Counted from the stretch's first letter, positions 23,494-32,670 are shown. The stretch: 33,171 nucleotides of DNA from Treponema sp. (GCA_031281025.1 JAITFY010000103.1:1-33171), one strand, 5' to 3'. Numbers and translations: made by a program. Notes: generated by a model not told the origin, from the sequence alone.

Positions 23494-23785
23494 AAATTCC
23501 TCCTCTGCAAATTCCGGCAGCAAACTACCGCCGCGTCCAGGAACTTTTTCAAAGAAAAAATTCTTGGATACTATATATGGCGTGCACATGCATGGCGCTT
23601 GACCGAAAATGAAAAAAAATGCGAAATTTTTAAAATAGTCGTAATATCAGCCGTTTATTTGTAATAATCGGCATCCGTTTTTCTAAAACCTTATCCTTGC
23701 TGCAGCTCTTGCGCCAACAACAAGATGGTTATCAGTGTTAAATTCATGCCTGTACAGACTGAATAAAAAAGCTATAATCCAACAT
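23494..23785. other. Divergent intergenic region between ssb and the SWIM-SNF2 helicase
   Basis: The 292-bp gap holds the ribosome site of ssb on its left edge, an AT-rich ATATATAGTAT stretch near 23566-23580 that could be the ssb -10 region, and the helicase promoter at the right edge. No open frame or structured RNA is convincing. Confidence 0.4.
23750..23778 (+). promoter_or_regulatory. Promoter of the helicase gene, leaderless geometry
   Basis: A perfect TATAAT (23773-23778) sits exactly seven bases before the ATG at 23786. The -35 partner (CTGTAC, 23750-23755) is weak. There is no Shine-Dalgarno between, so the message probably begins at the start codon. Confidence 0.5.
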
Positions 23786-26700
23786 ATGAAAGACATGTAC
23801 GGCGTAACTCCCTGGGGGCGCTGGTTTATTGATATTCTCGACAGCTACAAGATGGGAGAAAGGCTTAATCGCGGCAGACGTTATGCCAATGCAGGTAAAG
23901 TACTTTCTATGGAACTGGCAGAAGGAAAGGTTGTTGCCAAAGTCGAAGGAAAATACAAGCCCTTTTACAAAGTGGCTATCGTTTTCCCTCTATTGGAAAA
24001 TGAAGAAAAAGTATACGGCATGATCGAAAAAGACCTGCCGCTTTTGGCGCAGATTGCCGCAGGCGAATTACCGGAATCTTTTTTACATAAACTTAAAAGC
24101 GAAGGCATTAACCTGATTCCCAAACACTGGCGGGAAATGAAAAGAACGTGTACGTGCCCGGATTACGGCGACCCTTGCAAACACATGGCTGCGCTTTATT
24201 ACATTATCGCAAGGGAAATTGATTCAAATCCGCAAGTTTTATTCCGTCTGCGCGGAATGGATTTATCAAGCAGGTTTGGAAAAGCTTCGGTTCACACAAT
24301 AACGCAGCCATTTACAATTACCTTTGCCGAAAAAACCAAAACCTTAAAAACCGGTATAGAAACGCCTTTGGGATTTGAAGAAATCCAGGGATTTGAAGAA
24401 ATCCAGGGATTCGAAGAAATCCCGCATTGCGGGCATCTTATCACTTCGCTATTGCCTGTCAATCCTCCATTTTGCCACAAAGATTTTGCGGCTGTTATGG
24501 CGGATTTTTACCATCTTTGCGCACAAACAGAGCTGGAAAGCCATATATTTACCAATACAAAAAAGGGATGGGAACAGGCCGAAACAGATGAAGAGCGCCT
24601 AACGCAAATCGAACATGATTTTTCCCGCTCTCATTGGAAAATACTCTGCTCAAAGCTTATCCCGGGTACAGAACCAACGCTTATTGCAGAAGATATAAAC
24701 GGTAATAAAAAACATTATTCGCTTTTTGAAACATTCCGGTATTTTGTGCAATTTTCGTCTGATGACGGAACTGCCTCTTACAATTTTCTTTTTTACCTTT
24801 TTAAGTATTTGAACCTTTTATGTTCTTCGGGCGCGTTTATACCGTATGTGTTGATCGACTATGATGATACCTTAAAAATAATATGGCGGCCGTTTGAAAC
24901 ATTGCCATTGGTTTCACAAACGCTCGAAAAAATTGCGTCATTGGAATGTGGAATGTTAGAAACACCCCCAACATTTAAAATCAGTTTAACAAACAAACAG
25001 GTAAAAACAACCGGAAAACAAATGGTAAGCGGAAAAAGTGTTGTTGATCTTCTAACTTCTGCATTTTTAAGCGAATGGGTCAGACAAAAATTCCTGATTT
25101 TTCGCAGCCATTACAGCAAGGAAGCAAACAATGAGTTTAAACAACTATTAAACCTTTTTTTCATGGGAATGTTTATTGACGTATCCGCGCCTGCCAAACG
25201 TTCGCTTCCTATGGCCATTGATCGCTGGCTTTCTGTATTACATACCGATTTTTTGGCACATCGCTACGTGATCAACATAAAAAACCTGTCCAAGCGTATC
25301 GAAGACGATACTACCGGTTTTACGGATTTTGCCATTTCCATGGACACAATTACAGAAAACGAAACTTTAGAGAATGCCGGCACAAAAAAAACACCGCTTT
25401 ATAAATGCAAACATTTGGAAGTAATGCGCGCGCCAACTGCCCTTTCCAATTATCTGCCGGAAATTAACGACCTTTTTTCCCGCCCTAATGTAATCCTTAG
25501 CGAAATGCGCCTTGTTTCTTTCATGGATTCGGCTTCCTCACTGTTAACACGTTTGGGTATAACGATAAATTTGCCCAAAGCCCTTGTTAGGGAACTAAAA
25601 CCGCGCCTCGTTGTCAAGGGAAAAACCGAATCTTCGCTGGTAAAATACCTTGACCTAAATAGCTTACAGGAATTTGAATGGCAAATTGCAATTGGCGATG
25701 AAGTGATGACGCTTAAAGAATTTGAAAAGCTGCTTAAATTAAAGCGCGCCATGGTTCGTTTTAGAGATGGTTTTGTCAAAATGCAGGCAGAAGAATTTTC
25801 GCGTTTGTTAAAAAAAGCAAAAACCGCAGCCCCGGACTTAAATGATTTTTTAAAAGCGCATTTTTCCGGAGACTCTGTATTAGCATTTGATTCGCGCGAA
25901 ACCATCGATAACCTCTTTCGCGAACAAGACCTTCCAATTCCTGCATCCCTTATCGCTGATTTACGTCCATATCAGATACGAGGTTACAACTGGGTTTGCT
26001 CACTGTTGCTCTCCGGTTTTGGCTGCATACTTGCAGATGATATGGGACTTGGAAAAACAGTACAGTCAATTGCTGCAATATTGCGGCTTAAAGAAGACGG
26101 TTTATTGGGCGACAACTGCCTTGTCGTAACACCGGCTGCCCTGCTCATCAACTGGGAAAAAGAATTCAGCCGGTTCGCCCCAACATTAAAAGTTTCCCGT
26201 TATCACGGAACAGGCCGGCGTTTTGATAAAAAAAACGAAGTATTCCTTACTACTTACCAAACAATAGTCCGCGATACCGAAAAACTAAAAAAGAGAGCTT
26301 TCTCTTTGCTGCTTGTGGATGAAGCCCATTTAATGAAAAACGCCCAAACACGCATTTCCCGCACTGTTAAGCATCTTCGTTCCAAGTACCGCCTTGCACT
26401 TTCTGGAACGCCTGTAGAAAACCGGCTGGAAGACCTTCGCTCGCTTTTTGATTTTGTCCTGCCCGGTTATCTTGGCGATGCCGCAAATTTCAAACAACAG
26501 TACCGTATTCCCATCGAAGTAAAACGCAATAGCGGCAAAGTGCAGGATTTACAAAGGATTACCTCTCCATTCCTTTTGCGGCGGCTTAAAACCGACAAAA
26601 CAATAATAAAGGATCTGCCGGATAAAATAGTCACAAACGAATACGCACTTTTAGAGAAAGAACAAGCGGCGTTATACAAAACAGTCGTATCCGAATCAAT

Positions 26701-27346
26701 GAAAAAATCAGAACAGCTCAAATCTAAAGATAGACCTTCGCTTGTTCTGTATCTGCTTACATCGCTTAAACAAATATGCAATCATCCCAGAGTATATGAC
26801 AAGGAAAGCCCGCCAATCATGGAACTTTCGGGGAAAGCCCAGCTTCTTGTCACACTGTTAAAAGAAATTCTTGCCAACAGGGAAAAAACACTTGTTTTTA
26901 GCCAGTATGTTGAAACCCTTGACTGCCTGGAAAAGATAATCAAAAAAGAACTGGGAGAAACAGCGTTGATTTATCATGGAGGCCTTGATCAGGGAAAACG
27001 CGCAAAAATCATCGATACTTTCCAAAACGATCCTGTTTCACGGATAATGCTTATCAGTTTAAAAGCGGGCGGACTTGGGCTTAATCTTACTGCGGCAAGC
27101 CGTGTCATTCACTACGATTTATGGTACAACCCTGCAGTCGAAAACCAGGCCACCGACCGTGCATTTCGTATCGGACAAAAACGCAAGGTTTTTGTTCACC
27201 GTTTTATTACAAAAAACAGCTTCGAAGAAAAAATTGACGCGATGATTACAAGTAAACAAGAGCTTGCGGATATGACGGTGAAATCCGGTGAATCATGGCT
27301 TGCAAGGATGAGTCATGAGGAGTTAAAACTGTTGTTTGAGCGTTAA
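23786..27346 (+). CDS. SWIM zinc-finger SNF2-family helicase
   Basis: A 1186-residue double-stranded-DNA translocase. A SWIM zinc motif lies at 122-133 (C122, C124, C131, H133), then a long middle region. The SNF2 motor starts near 735: LADDMGLGKT (about 749-758), DEAH (about 844-847) and SGTPVENRLEDL. The second lobe has LVFSQYVETLDCL and SLKAGGLGLNLTAASRVIHYD, ending in DRAFRIGQKRKVFVHRFI. It resembles bacterial HepA/RapA-like or SWIM-SNF2 proteins that remodel protein-DNA complexes; the target is unknown. The ATG at 23786 gives MKDMYGVTPWGRW; a TTG at 23735 would be inside the promoter. It contains an 18-bp tandem repeat at 24371-24424. Confidence 0.9.
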   Translation: MKDMYGVTPWGRWFIDILDSYKMGERLNRGRRYANAGKVLSMELAEGKVVAKVEGKYKPFYKVAIVFPLLENEEKVYGMIEKDLPLLAQIAAGELPESFLHKLKSEGINLIPKHWREMKRTCTCPDYGDPCKHMAALYYIIAREIDSNPQVLFRLRGMDLSSRFGKASVHTITQPFTITFAEKTKTLKTGIETPLGFEEIQGFEEIQGFEEIPHCGHLITSLLPVNPPFCHKDFAAVMADFYHLCAQTELESHIFTNTKKGWEQAETDEERLTQIEHDFSRSHWKILCSKLIPGTEPTLIAEDINGNKKHYSLFETFRYFVQFSSDDGTASYNFLFYLFKYLNLLCSSGAFIPYVLIDYDDTLKIIWRPFETLPLVSQTLEKIASLECGMLETPPTFKISLTNKQVKTTGKQMVSGKSVVDLLTSAFLSEWVRQKFLIFRSHYSKEANNEFKQLLNLFFMGMFIDVSAPAKRSLPMAIDRWLSVLHTDFLAHRYVINIKNLSKRIEDDTTGFTDFAISMDTITENETLENAGTKKTPLYKCKHLEVMRAPTALSNYLPEINDLFSRPNVILSEMRLVSFMDSASSLLTRLGITINLPKALVRELKPRLVVKGKTESSLVKYLDLNSLQEFEWQIAIGDEVMTLKEFEKLLKLKRAMVRFRDGFVKMQAEEFSRLLKKAKTAAPDLNDFLKAHFSGDSVLAFDSRETIDNLFREQDLPIPASLIADLRPYQIRGYNWVCSLLLSGFGCILADDMGLGKTVQSIAAILRLKEDGLLGDNCLVVTPAALLINWEKEFSRFAPTLKVSRYHGTGRRFDKKNEVFLTTYQTIVRDTEKLKKRAFSLLLVDEAHLMKNAQTRISRTVKHLRSKYRLALSGTPVENRLEDLRSLFDFVLPGYLGDAANFKQQYRIPIEVKRNSGKVQDLQRITSPFLLRRLKTDKTIIKDLPDKIVTNEYALLEKEQAALYKTVVSESMKKSEQLKSKDRPSLVLYLLTSLKQICNHPRVYDKESPPIMELSGKAQLLVTLLKEILANREKTLVFSQYVETLDCLEKIIKKELGETALIYHGGLDQGKRAKIIDTFQNDPVSRIMLISLKAGGLGLNLTAASRVIHYDLWYNPAVENQATDRAFRIGQKRKVFVHRFITKNSFEEKIDAMITSKQELADMTVKSGESWLARMSHEELKLLFER
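24371..24424 (+). repeat. In-frame 18-bp tandem repeat, three units
   Basis: GGATTTGAAGAAATCCAG occurs twice in a row and a third time with two changes plus a CCG end, coding GFEEIQ-GFEEIQ-GFEEIP within the helicase (residues about 196-213). Each unit has GGATTT and AAATCC as inverted ends. The near-identity points to recent slippage; length changes would keep the frame. Confidence 0.85.
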
Positions 27347-27359
27347 GACTGCCTACAAT

Positions 27360-29135
27360 TTAAGTAGAAAACACAGATGTTTCCGTAGCCAGCAAGCGCC
27401 GGTCGTACTTCATTCTTCTGTCTCCTCTGCCGGAACGCCGGTCAATACCAGTGCGGTTATCAAAGACCAGTTCTCCATTCACAATTACTTGGTGATGCGC
27501 CTGCATTTTTTCCATTTCTTCATCGCGCACCCATCTTTTTACAACAGTATCAAGACTGGTAAAATCAACAGGTTTGGAAAGAAAATCCTGAAAGCCTTTA
27601 CTTAAAAACATTTCTTTAGTACCAATAATGGCATTAGCGGTAAAAGCTATTATGGGAATATTTTTGGCATATTCAGTTCCAATTTCTTCGCGTATAATCC
27701 GTGTGGCTTCTATGCCGTCCATTTCGGGCATCATGTGATCCATAAAAATCGCATTGTATCTGACTTTTTCATTACGAACAGCGTTTACAGCCTGCTGCCC
27801 TGATGTCACACAATCAATTTGCATTCCGTAAGGTTTCATCATGCCCTTTGCTACATCAAGGTTGGTCATTACATCATCAACAACCAACACATGCGCATAA
27901 GATAAATTGATACGCGATATACGCGATTTTCGCTTTTTCCCCTGATAATGAGAATTCTTTAGTACACTTGCAATTTCCAGCCCTAGTACTTCTTTGGTGG
28001 TATATTTCTGAGGAAACATCACCGTAAAAACACTACCCTTGCCAAATTCACTTTCTACTTTGATAGTACCGCTCATCAATTCTACAATCATTTTTGCAAT
28101 GGAAAGTCCCAAGCCGGTTCCTATCATTTTTACATTGCGCTTCGTTTCCATCTGGACATATTCGGTAAATAACCTGTCGATATTTTCTCTTTGAATACCA
28201 ATGCCGGTATCTTTAACGGATATAACAAGCATAATGGCATCATCTTCATCTTTTAATGTTTCACAGCTTACATTAAGTTCTACTGTTCCTTTAACCGTGT
28301 ATTTAAAAGCATTGGACAGAAGGTTGTTAAAAATTTGTTTAACCCGTAATTCATCACCTATCAGACTTTTAGGTATATTTTCGTCTATGTTAAGTATTAA
28401 TTCGATTGGTTTTTCACCTTTCCACATAATGCTTTGAGTGATAACATCACTTATCATACTGGAAGGATCATATTCTGCCAGCGTAAGATTAAACATGCCA
28501 GATTCAATTTTGGAAAAATCAAGGATATCATTCACAAGCCTTAAAAGAGACGATCCTGCATCGCTGATATTTTCTACATTATCGCGGGCTTCTTCGTTTA
28601 ATCCATCAGCCTCAAGGGTTAGCTCTGCAAGGCCAATTACAGCATTCAAAGGAGTGCGCATTTCGTGGCTCATTCTGGCAAAGAATTTGCTCTTTTCTTC
28701 GGCAGCGGCAATGGCACTCTGTATGTGAGCGTACTGTTCCAACGCACGGACTTGATTAACAATTTGCATTTGAAGACTAACCTTAGTCTTAATAATTCTG
28801 ATGCTGATAGGTTTGTACACGTAATCTGCAGCTCCGAGTGTCAGCCCTTTTTCTTCATCAGTGACACTGTTTAGCCCGGTAATAATAATAACAGGAATTT
28901 TTTGGGTTTTTTCTGTTTTTTTAAGTGTAGAAAGTACATCAAACCCGGTCATACCCGGCATTATAATATCCAGCAAAATTAAATCTGGCATATACATATC
29001 GGCCATTTCCAGAGCAGCGGCGCCGTCATACGCTTTATAAATCGTATACTCCTCGTCTAATACATTACTCAAAAGATCATTAAAAAATTCTTCATCATCT
29101 ACTATGAGTATGCTGTTTTTATTTGAATCATTCAT
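27360..29135 (-). CDS. Hybrid response regulator / histidine kinase (REC-HisKA-HATPase-REC)
   Basis: A 591-residue soluble signalling protein without membrane segments. The first receiver has D56 (LILLDIIMPGMTGF). A short coiled linker (115-145) leads to HisKA with H157 (ARMSHEMRTPLNAVIGLAEL). The ATPase domain has NLLSNAFKYT, DTGIGI and GTGLGLSIAKMI. The second receiver has D466 (IFMDHMMPEMDGIEA). The last 40 residues carry a spaced DRR pattern (GIDRRSGRGDRRMKYDRR) outside any domain. It is probably an integrator in a phosphorelay. The gene is single, ends 13 bp from the convergent helicase and has an extended -10 promoter ten bases before its ATG, without a ribosome site. Confidence 0.9.
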   Translation of the reverse strand: MNDSNKNSILIVDDEEFFNDLLSNVLDEEYTIYKAYDGAAALEMADMYMPDLILLDIIMPGMTGFDVLSTLKKTEKTQKIPVIIITGLNSVTDEEKGLTLGAADYVYKPISIRIIKTKVSLQMQIVNQVRALEQYAHIQSAIAAAEEKSKFFARMSHEMRTPLNAVIGLAELTLEADGLNEEARDNVENISDAGSSLLRLVNDILDFSKIESGMFNLTLAEYDPSSMISDVITQSIMWKGEKPIELILNIDENIPKSLIGDELRVKQIFNNLLSNAFKYTVKGTVELNVSCETLKDEDDAIMLVISVKDTGIGIQRENIDRLFTEYVQMETKRNVKMIGTGLGLSIAKMIVELMSGTIKVESEFGKGSVFTVMFPQKYTTKEVLGLEIASVLKNSHYQGKKRKSRISRINLSYAHVLVVDDVMTNLDVAKGMMKPYGMQIDCVTSGQQAVNAVRNEKVRYNAIFMDHMMPEMDGIEATRIIREEIGTEYAKNIPIIAFTANAIIGTKEMFLSKGFQDFLSKPVDFTSLDTVVKRWVRDEEMEKMQAHHQVIVNGELVFDNRTGIDRRSGRGDRRMKYDRRLLATETSVFST

Positions 29136-29145
29136 ATTTATTAAT

Positions 29146-29154
29146 AGTATAACA
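29146..29154 (-). promoter_or_regulatory. Extended -10 promoter of the hybrid kinase gene
   Basis: Minus strand TGT directly followed by TATACT (29151-29146). No good -35 at 16-18 bp, as is common with extended -10 promoters. The ATG lies ten bases beyond, so the leader would be about three nucleotides with no ribosome site. Confidence 0.42.
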
Positions 29155-29217
29155 TATAATTTTATATTTGTGTATTGACCGCGAACTGATCAACAAGTTA
29201 ATGCATGATCTTAAACA

Positions 29218-30363
29218 TTAAAAACGTAAAAGGGCAATATAACTGGAATAGGCATAAACTTGCCGCCACTTTTTTTCGCTTATTTTTTCCACAATTTCAA
29301 GGTCAATAAGTTTTTTAACACCGCTTATCGCTGTAGGTTTGGTTAATCTGGTTCGCCGGATAATTTCTGCAATATTCAATACCGGCTTTTGTTTGAATAT
29401 TGTAAATATTGTTCGTGCCGAAGCACTTGCACGGCCAAGCCCGGATAGTTTTTCATCGTCAAAAGCAAACAGTTTTTTTATTTTCAAGAGTGTTATTTTT
29501 GCGTCAACTGCTGTTTCTGCAACACCTTCCAAAAAAAAATTCAGCCACGATTCCCAATCGCCTGTTTTACGCGGCTCGGTCAGTTTTTCATAATACAGAT
29601 CACGGTGTTTCCTAAAAAACAAACTTAAGTATAAAAACGGTGAACGCAGAAAACCTGCAACATAAAGGTATAACGTAATCAGTAATCTGCCGGCACGTCC
29701 ATTACCGTCAAGGAAAGGGTGGATTGTTTCAAACTGGTGATGAATAAGAGCAGCCCTAACCAATATGGGCATTTTGTCTTTTGCGTGTATATATTTTTCA
29801 AGTTCGCCAAGACAGTCCTTTACCTTATCCGGCGGAGGCGGGACAAAATGAGCATTTCCGGGACGAGTTCCGCCAATCCAATTCTGTGTTTTCCTGAATT
29901 CACCGGGTGTTTTGTCAAAACCTCGTGCATTGGTAAGAAGAATTTTATGTATTTCGCGAACAAGCCGGAAAGACAAGGGAAATCCGCCCTGAATACGCTC
30001 CAACCCATGTTTTAACGCTGCCACATAAGAAGAAACTTCGGTTACATCGTTTATAGGCACTCCGGCAGTTCCGTCAGATTCATAACGTAAAAGATCATCA
30101 AGAGTAGACTGCGTACCTTCAATTTGAGATGAAAGAACTGCTTCTTTACGGACATACATATAATTGACAATACTCTGATCCGGCAAGCTTTCTACGATTC
30201 CGTTTAATTCGCCAATAGCCAGATTTGCTTTTTCGAGCCACTCGGATATTTCTGACATATTTATTGCTGGTATTGGCGGCAGGGCTTTTGGTACATAGGT
30301 ACTATAACTTTCACTTGCCACAAGCGAGGATTTTATATATGCCGCTTGGAGTTTTCTTTTCAT
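29218..30363 (-). CDS. Fic-domain protein (probable AMPylase), self-inhibited class
   Basis: A 381-residue Fic protein. The active-site loop is HPFLDGNGRAGR (215-226), complete with catalytic H215, so it should transfer AMP or another nucleotide part to a hydroxyl group. An N-terminal inhibitory helix is present: S78-S-Q-I-E82-G83, matching the (S/T)xxxE(G/N) rule, with E82 expected to block ATP binding. FIC_N features (YVPKALPPIP) start the protein, and a winged-helix domain ends it (LNIAEIIRRTRLTKPTAISGVKKLIDLEIVEK), so DNA binding or self-control is likely. It stands alone between a repeat-hairpin region and the hybrid kinase. Its promoter is strong and close. Target is unknown. Confidence 0.92.
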   Translation of the reverse strand: MKRKLQAAYIKSSLVASESYSTYVPKALPPIPAINMSEISEWLEKANLAIGELNGIVESLPDQSIVNYMYVRKEAVLSSQIEGTQSTLDDLLRYESDGTAGVPINDVTEVSSYVAALKHGLERIQGGFPLSFRLVREIHKILLTNARGFDKTPGEFRKTQNWIGGTRPGNAHFVPPPPDKVKDCLGELEKYIHAKDKMPILVRAALIHHQFETIHPFLDGNGRAGRLLITLYLYVAGFLRSPFLYLSLFFRKHRDLYYEKLTEPRKTGDWESWLNFFLEGVAETAVDAKITLLKIKKLFAFDDEKLSGLGRASASARTIFTIFKQKPVLNIAEIIRRTRLTKPTAISGVKKLIDLEIVEKISEKKWRQVYAYSSYIALLRF

Positions 30364-30375
30364 TCTCTGTTTAAA

Positions 30376-30404
30376 ATTATCGTATATTAAGTTTTACAAG
30401 TCAA
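30376..30404 (-). promoter_or_regulatory. Sigma70-type promoter of the fic gene
   Basis: Minus strand: TTGACT (30404-30399), 17 bp, GATAAT (30381-30376). Five of six matches in each box. The ATG is 12 bases beyond the -10, giving a leader of about five nucleotides without a clear ribosome site. The -35 box ends two bases from the hairpin repeats at 30407. Confidence 0.65.
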
Positions 30405-30406
30405 TA

Positions 30407-30512
30407 GAGAAAGTAAAGGATAATGGCTTATCCTTTACTTTCTCGGAAAGAAAGTAAAGGATAATGGCTTAACTTTTACTTTCTCGGAAAGAAAGTAAAA
30501 GTTGCTTTTTTT
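30407..30512. repeat. 41-bp tandem hairpin repeat, about 2.4 units
   Basis: Units begin at 30409, 30450 and 30491 with a period of 41. Three perfect inverted repeats can be drawn: 17 bp at 30407-30423/30428-30444 (loop TGGC); 15 bp at 30428-30442/30450-30464 (loop TCGGAAA); 13 bp at 30471-30483/30491-30503 (same loop). The third is followed by seven T on +, terminator-like, but no + strand gene ends nearby. On - it lies just past the end of the flavoprotein gene and abuts the fic promoter, so it may end or protect that transcript, or act as an operator. Confidence 0.8.
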
Positions 30513-30515
30513 AGT

Positions 30516-32657
30516 TTACCTTTTTTTGGCCTGCTCCACCGCATCCGTTATACCGGTAATCCTGTCATCGTTATCCGAGTACGCTGTTGTGGGAAGCGCT
30601 GTATCCTTGCGGGGCGTCAAAGCGCCGGTGGGGCATGTGGAGACGCAAAGGCCGCAGCTGTTGCAGTTTTTGTCTTCGCCCAACGGCATACTAAACGGCG
30701 GCTCGACAGTGGTATCAAACCCGCGGCCAATAAAACCAAATACGCCGCTGCCGGACTCAATGCAGATGCGAACACAGCGGGCGCAAAGGATACACTTGTT
30801 TCGATCCCTTACGATGTACTGATGACTTTCGTCTATTTTATGGGTTGTTTGTTCGCCGCTAAATGCAAATTGATCTGCCTTGTAGTCTGTTGCGTATTGG
30901 CGCAGCTTACAGTCATTTACGTCTGCACATCCGCACTCAAGACACCTTGCAGCTTCCATCTTTGCCTGCTCTTCTGTCATCCCCAGTTCGACTTCGTCAA
31001 AGTTTAAATGACGCTGGACTTTTGTAAGCATGGGCATGGAGACTTTTTCGACTTGTTCGATATTATCAAAAGTATCAGCAGGGATTTCTTTATAATCTTT
31101 TGCTTTAACATGATCGTAAGCGACAATTTCTGCTTCGATTTTTTCGCCCTTCATGTACTTGTCCATGGCGTAGGCTGCTCTTTTGCCGCCCGCTATTGCG
31201 AGGATTGCAGTATAAGGACCCGACACAGCGTCCCCTGCGGCAAAGATACCGTCGATGTTGGTCATCGCTGTTGATTTATCAGCCACAAGGCAGTCACGTT
31301 TTGTTTCTACATTACAATCATCGCTGATAAAACTTAAATCCTGTGTTTGGCCAATTGCGGAAATAACGTAGTCCAACTCCAAATCGTATTCAGACCCGGC
31401 GATTGGGCGCGGCGACCTTCTACCGGACGCATCGGGTTCGCCCAATTCCATTTTGGTAAGCTTTAGTGTGACTTTGTCGCCTTTCTGGGAAACGCCTATT
31501 GGGTTTGTCAAAATATTAAACTCAACGCCTTCCAGTTGGGATTCGTGTATTTCCATTTCGTCTGCGGGCATTTCGGCAATCGTTCTGCGGTAAATCAACT
31601 TTACGTTTTCCGCACCAAGGCGAATGGCTGTTCTTACGCAGTCCATCGCAGTGTTACCGCCGCCAACTGCTGCGATTTTTTTGCCTTTAAAATCAGGCTG
31701 CTGCCCTCTTGTCAGGGCGCCAAGGTAGTCTACGCCGATCAAAACACCCGGGCAGTTTTCCTCGCCGTCTACTCCCAACGGCCAGCCCTTTTGCGAGCCC
31801 ACTGCCAAAAGGATTGAGTTAAAGCCGGCGGCTTTTAAACTTTTTACAGTGATGTCTTTACCAAAATCCGTATTGTAAATAATCTCGACACCTAACGACT
31901 TGATAATGTCTACTTCCGCATCAAGGGTTTCGCGGGGCAGGCGGTATGAAGGTATACCGTAGCGGAGCATTCCGCCGGGGTGTTCCTGTCTTTCGTAAAT
32001 TGTTACAGCATGCCCTTCTTGAGCCAGGTACCAGGCGGCAGTTAAACCCGCGGGGCCTGCGCCAATGATGGCCGCTTTTTTGCCTGTTGCAGGTTTTTTT
32101 TCCGGCAGGTAGGGATTGGCTTTATTCAAGTCGATATCGGCAACAAAGCGTTTTAAATACGCAATGCCGACTTTTCCCTCGAATATATTGCGGCGGCATT
32201 TTGTTTCGCATGGTCTTGTGCATATTCGCCCGCATACAACCGGCAGGGGATTTGTCTCTTTAATTAGTTTTAATGCTTCTTCATACCTGCCTTTTGCTAT
32301 GTGGTTTAAATACCCTTGAATATCGGTATGCGCAGGACACTCAATAACACAAGGAGCAGTACAGTCCCCGTAATGCTGAGAGACCAAAAGTTCAAGACAG
32401 GTTTTTCTGGCTTTTTTGATTGTTTCGGACTCTGTAGTGATCACCATGCCGTCTTTTATCTGCGCCCCGCAGGAAAGCGGAACTCCGCGCTCCCCTTCGA
32501 TCTCCACCCGGCAGATCATACACGATCCAAATGGGTTAAGACGCGGATCATGACACAGGGTAGGTATATCTACGCCATTATCACGGCAGGCATCCAAAAC
32601 CGTCTGATTCGGTTTTGCTTCATATTTTTTTCCGTTAATTGTTACATTTATACTCAT
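30516..32657 (-). CDS. Iron-sulfur flavoprotein, NfnB/GltD-like with NuoG-type 2Fe-2S domain
   Basis: A 713-residue cytoplasmic redox subunit. A plant-type 2Fe-2S domain starts it (C35, C46, C49, C63). A GltD-type double cluster region follows (C99, C103, C107; C142, C146, C150, C154). The FAD site is GAGPAG (199-204), and a second dinucleotide fold, AAVGGGNTAMDCVRTA, probably holds NAD(P)H. A Cys-rich ECGCADVNDC segment and two 4Fe-4S motifs (CILCARCVRIC, CNSCGLCVSTCPTGAL) close the protein. The layout fits the NADPH-side subunit of Stn/Nfn-type bifurcating transhydrogenases or related NADP reductases. A GAGG ribosome site precedes the ATG, 13 bp after the NuoF-like gene. Electron partners are inferred. 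Confidence 0.82.
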   Translation of the reverse strand: MSINVTINGKKYEAKPNQTVLDACRDNGVDIPTLCHDPRLNPFGSCMICRVEIEGERGVPLSCGAQIKDGMVITTESETIKKARKTCLELLVSQHYGDCTAPCVIECPAHTDIQGYLNHIAKGRYEEALKLIKETNPLPVVCGRICTRPCETKCRRNIFEGKVGIAYLKRFVADIDLNKANPYLPEKKPATGKKAAIIGAGPAGLTAAWYLAQEGHAVTIYERQEHPGGMLRYGIPSYRLPRETLDAEVDIIKSLGVEIIYNTDFGKDITVKSLKAAGFNSILLAVGSQKGWPLGVDGEENCPGVLIGVDYLGALTRGQQPDFKGKKIAAVGGGNTAMDCVRTAIRLGAENVKLIYRRTIAEMPADEMEIHESQLEGVEFNILTNPIGVSQKGDKVTLKLTKMELGEPDASGRRSPRPIAGSEYDLELDYVISAIGQTQDLSFISDDCNVETKRDCLVADKSTAMTNIDGIFAAGDAVSGPYTAILAIAGGKRAAYAMDKYMKGEKIEAEIVAYDHVKAKDYKEIPADTFDNIEQVEKVSMPMLTKVQRHLNFDEVELGMTEEQAKMEAARCLECGCADVNDCKLRQYATDYKADQFAFSGEQTTHKIDESHQYIVRDRNKCILCARCVRICIESGSGVFGFIGRGFDTTVEPPFSMPLGEDKNCNSCGLCVSTCPTGALTPRKDTALPTTAYSDNDDRITGITDAVEQAKKR

Positions 32658-32670
32658 TATAAAACCTCAT

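Noticed and set aside
30407-30512. CRISPR array
   Set aside because: Only 2.4 directly adjoining units with no variable spacers; the repeats are hairpin units, not repeat-spacer.
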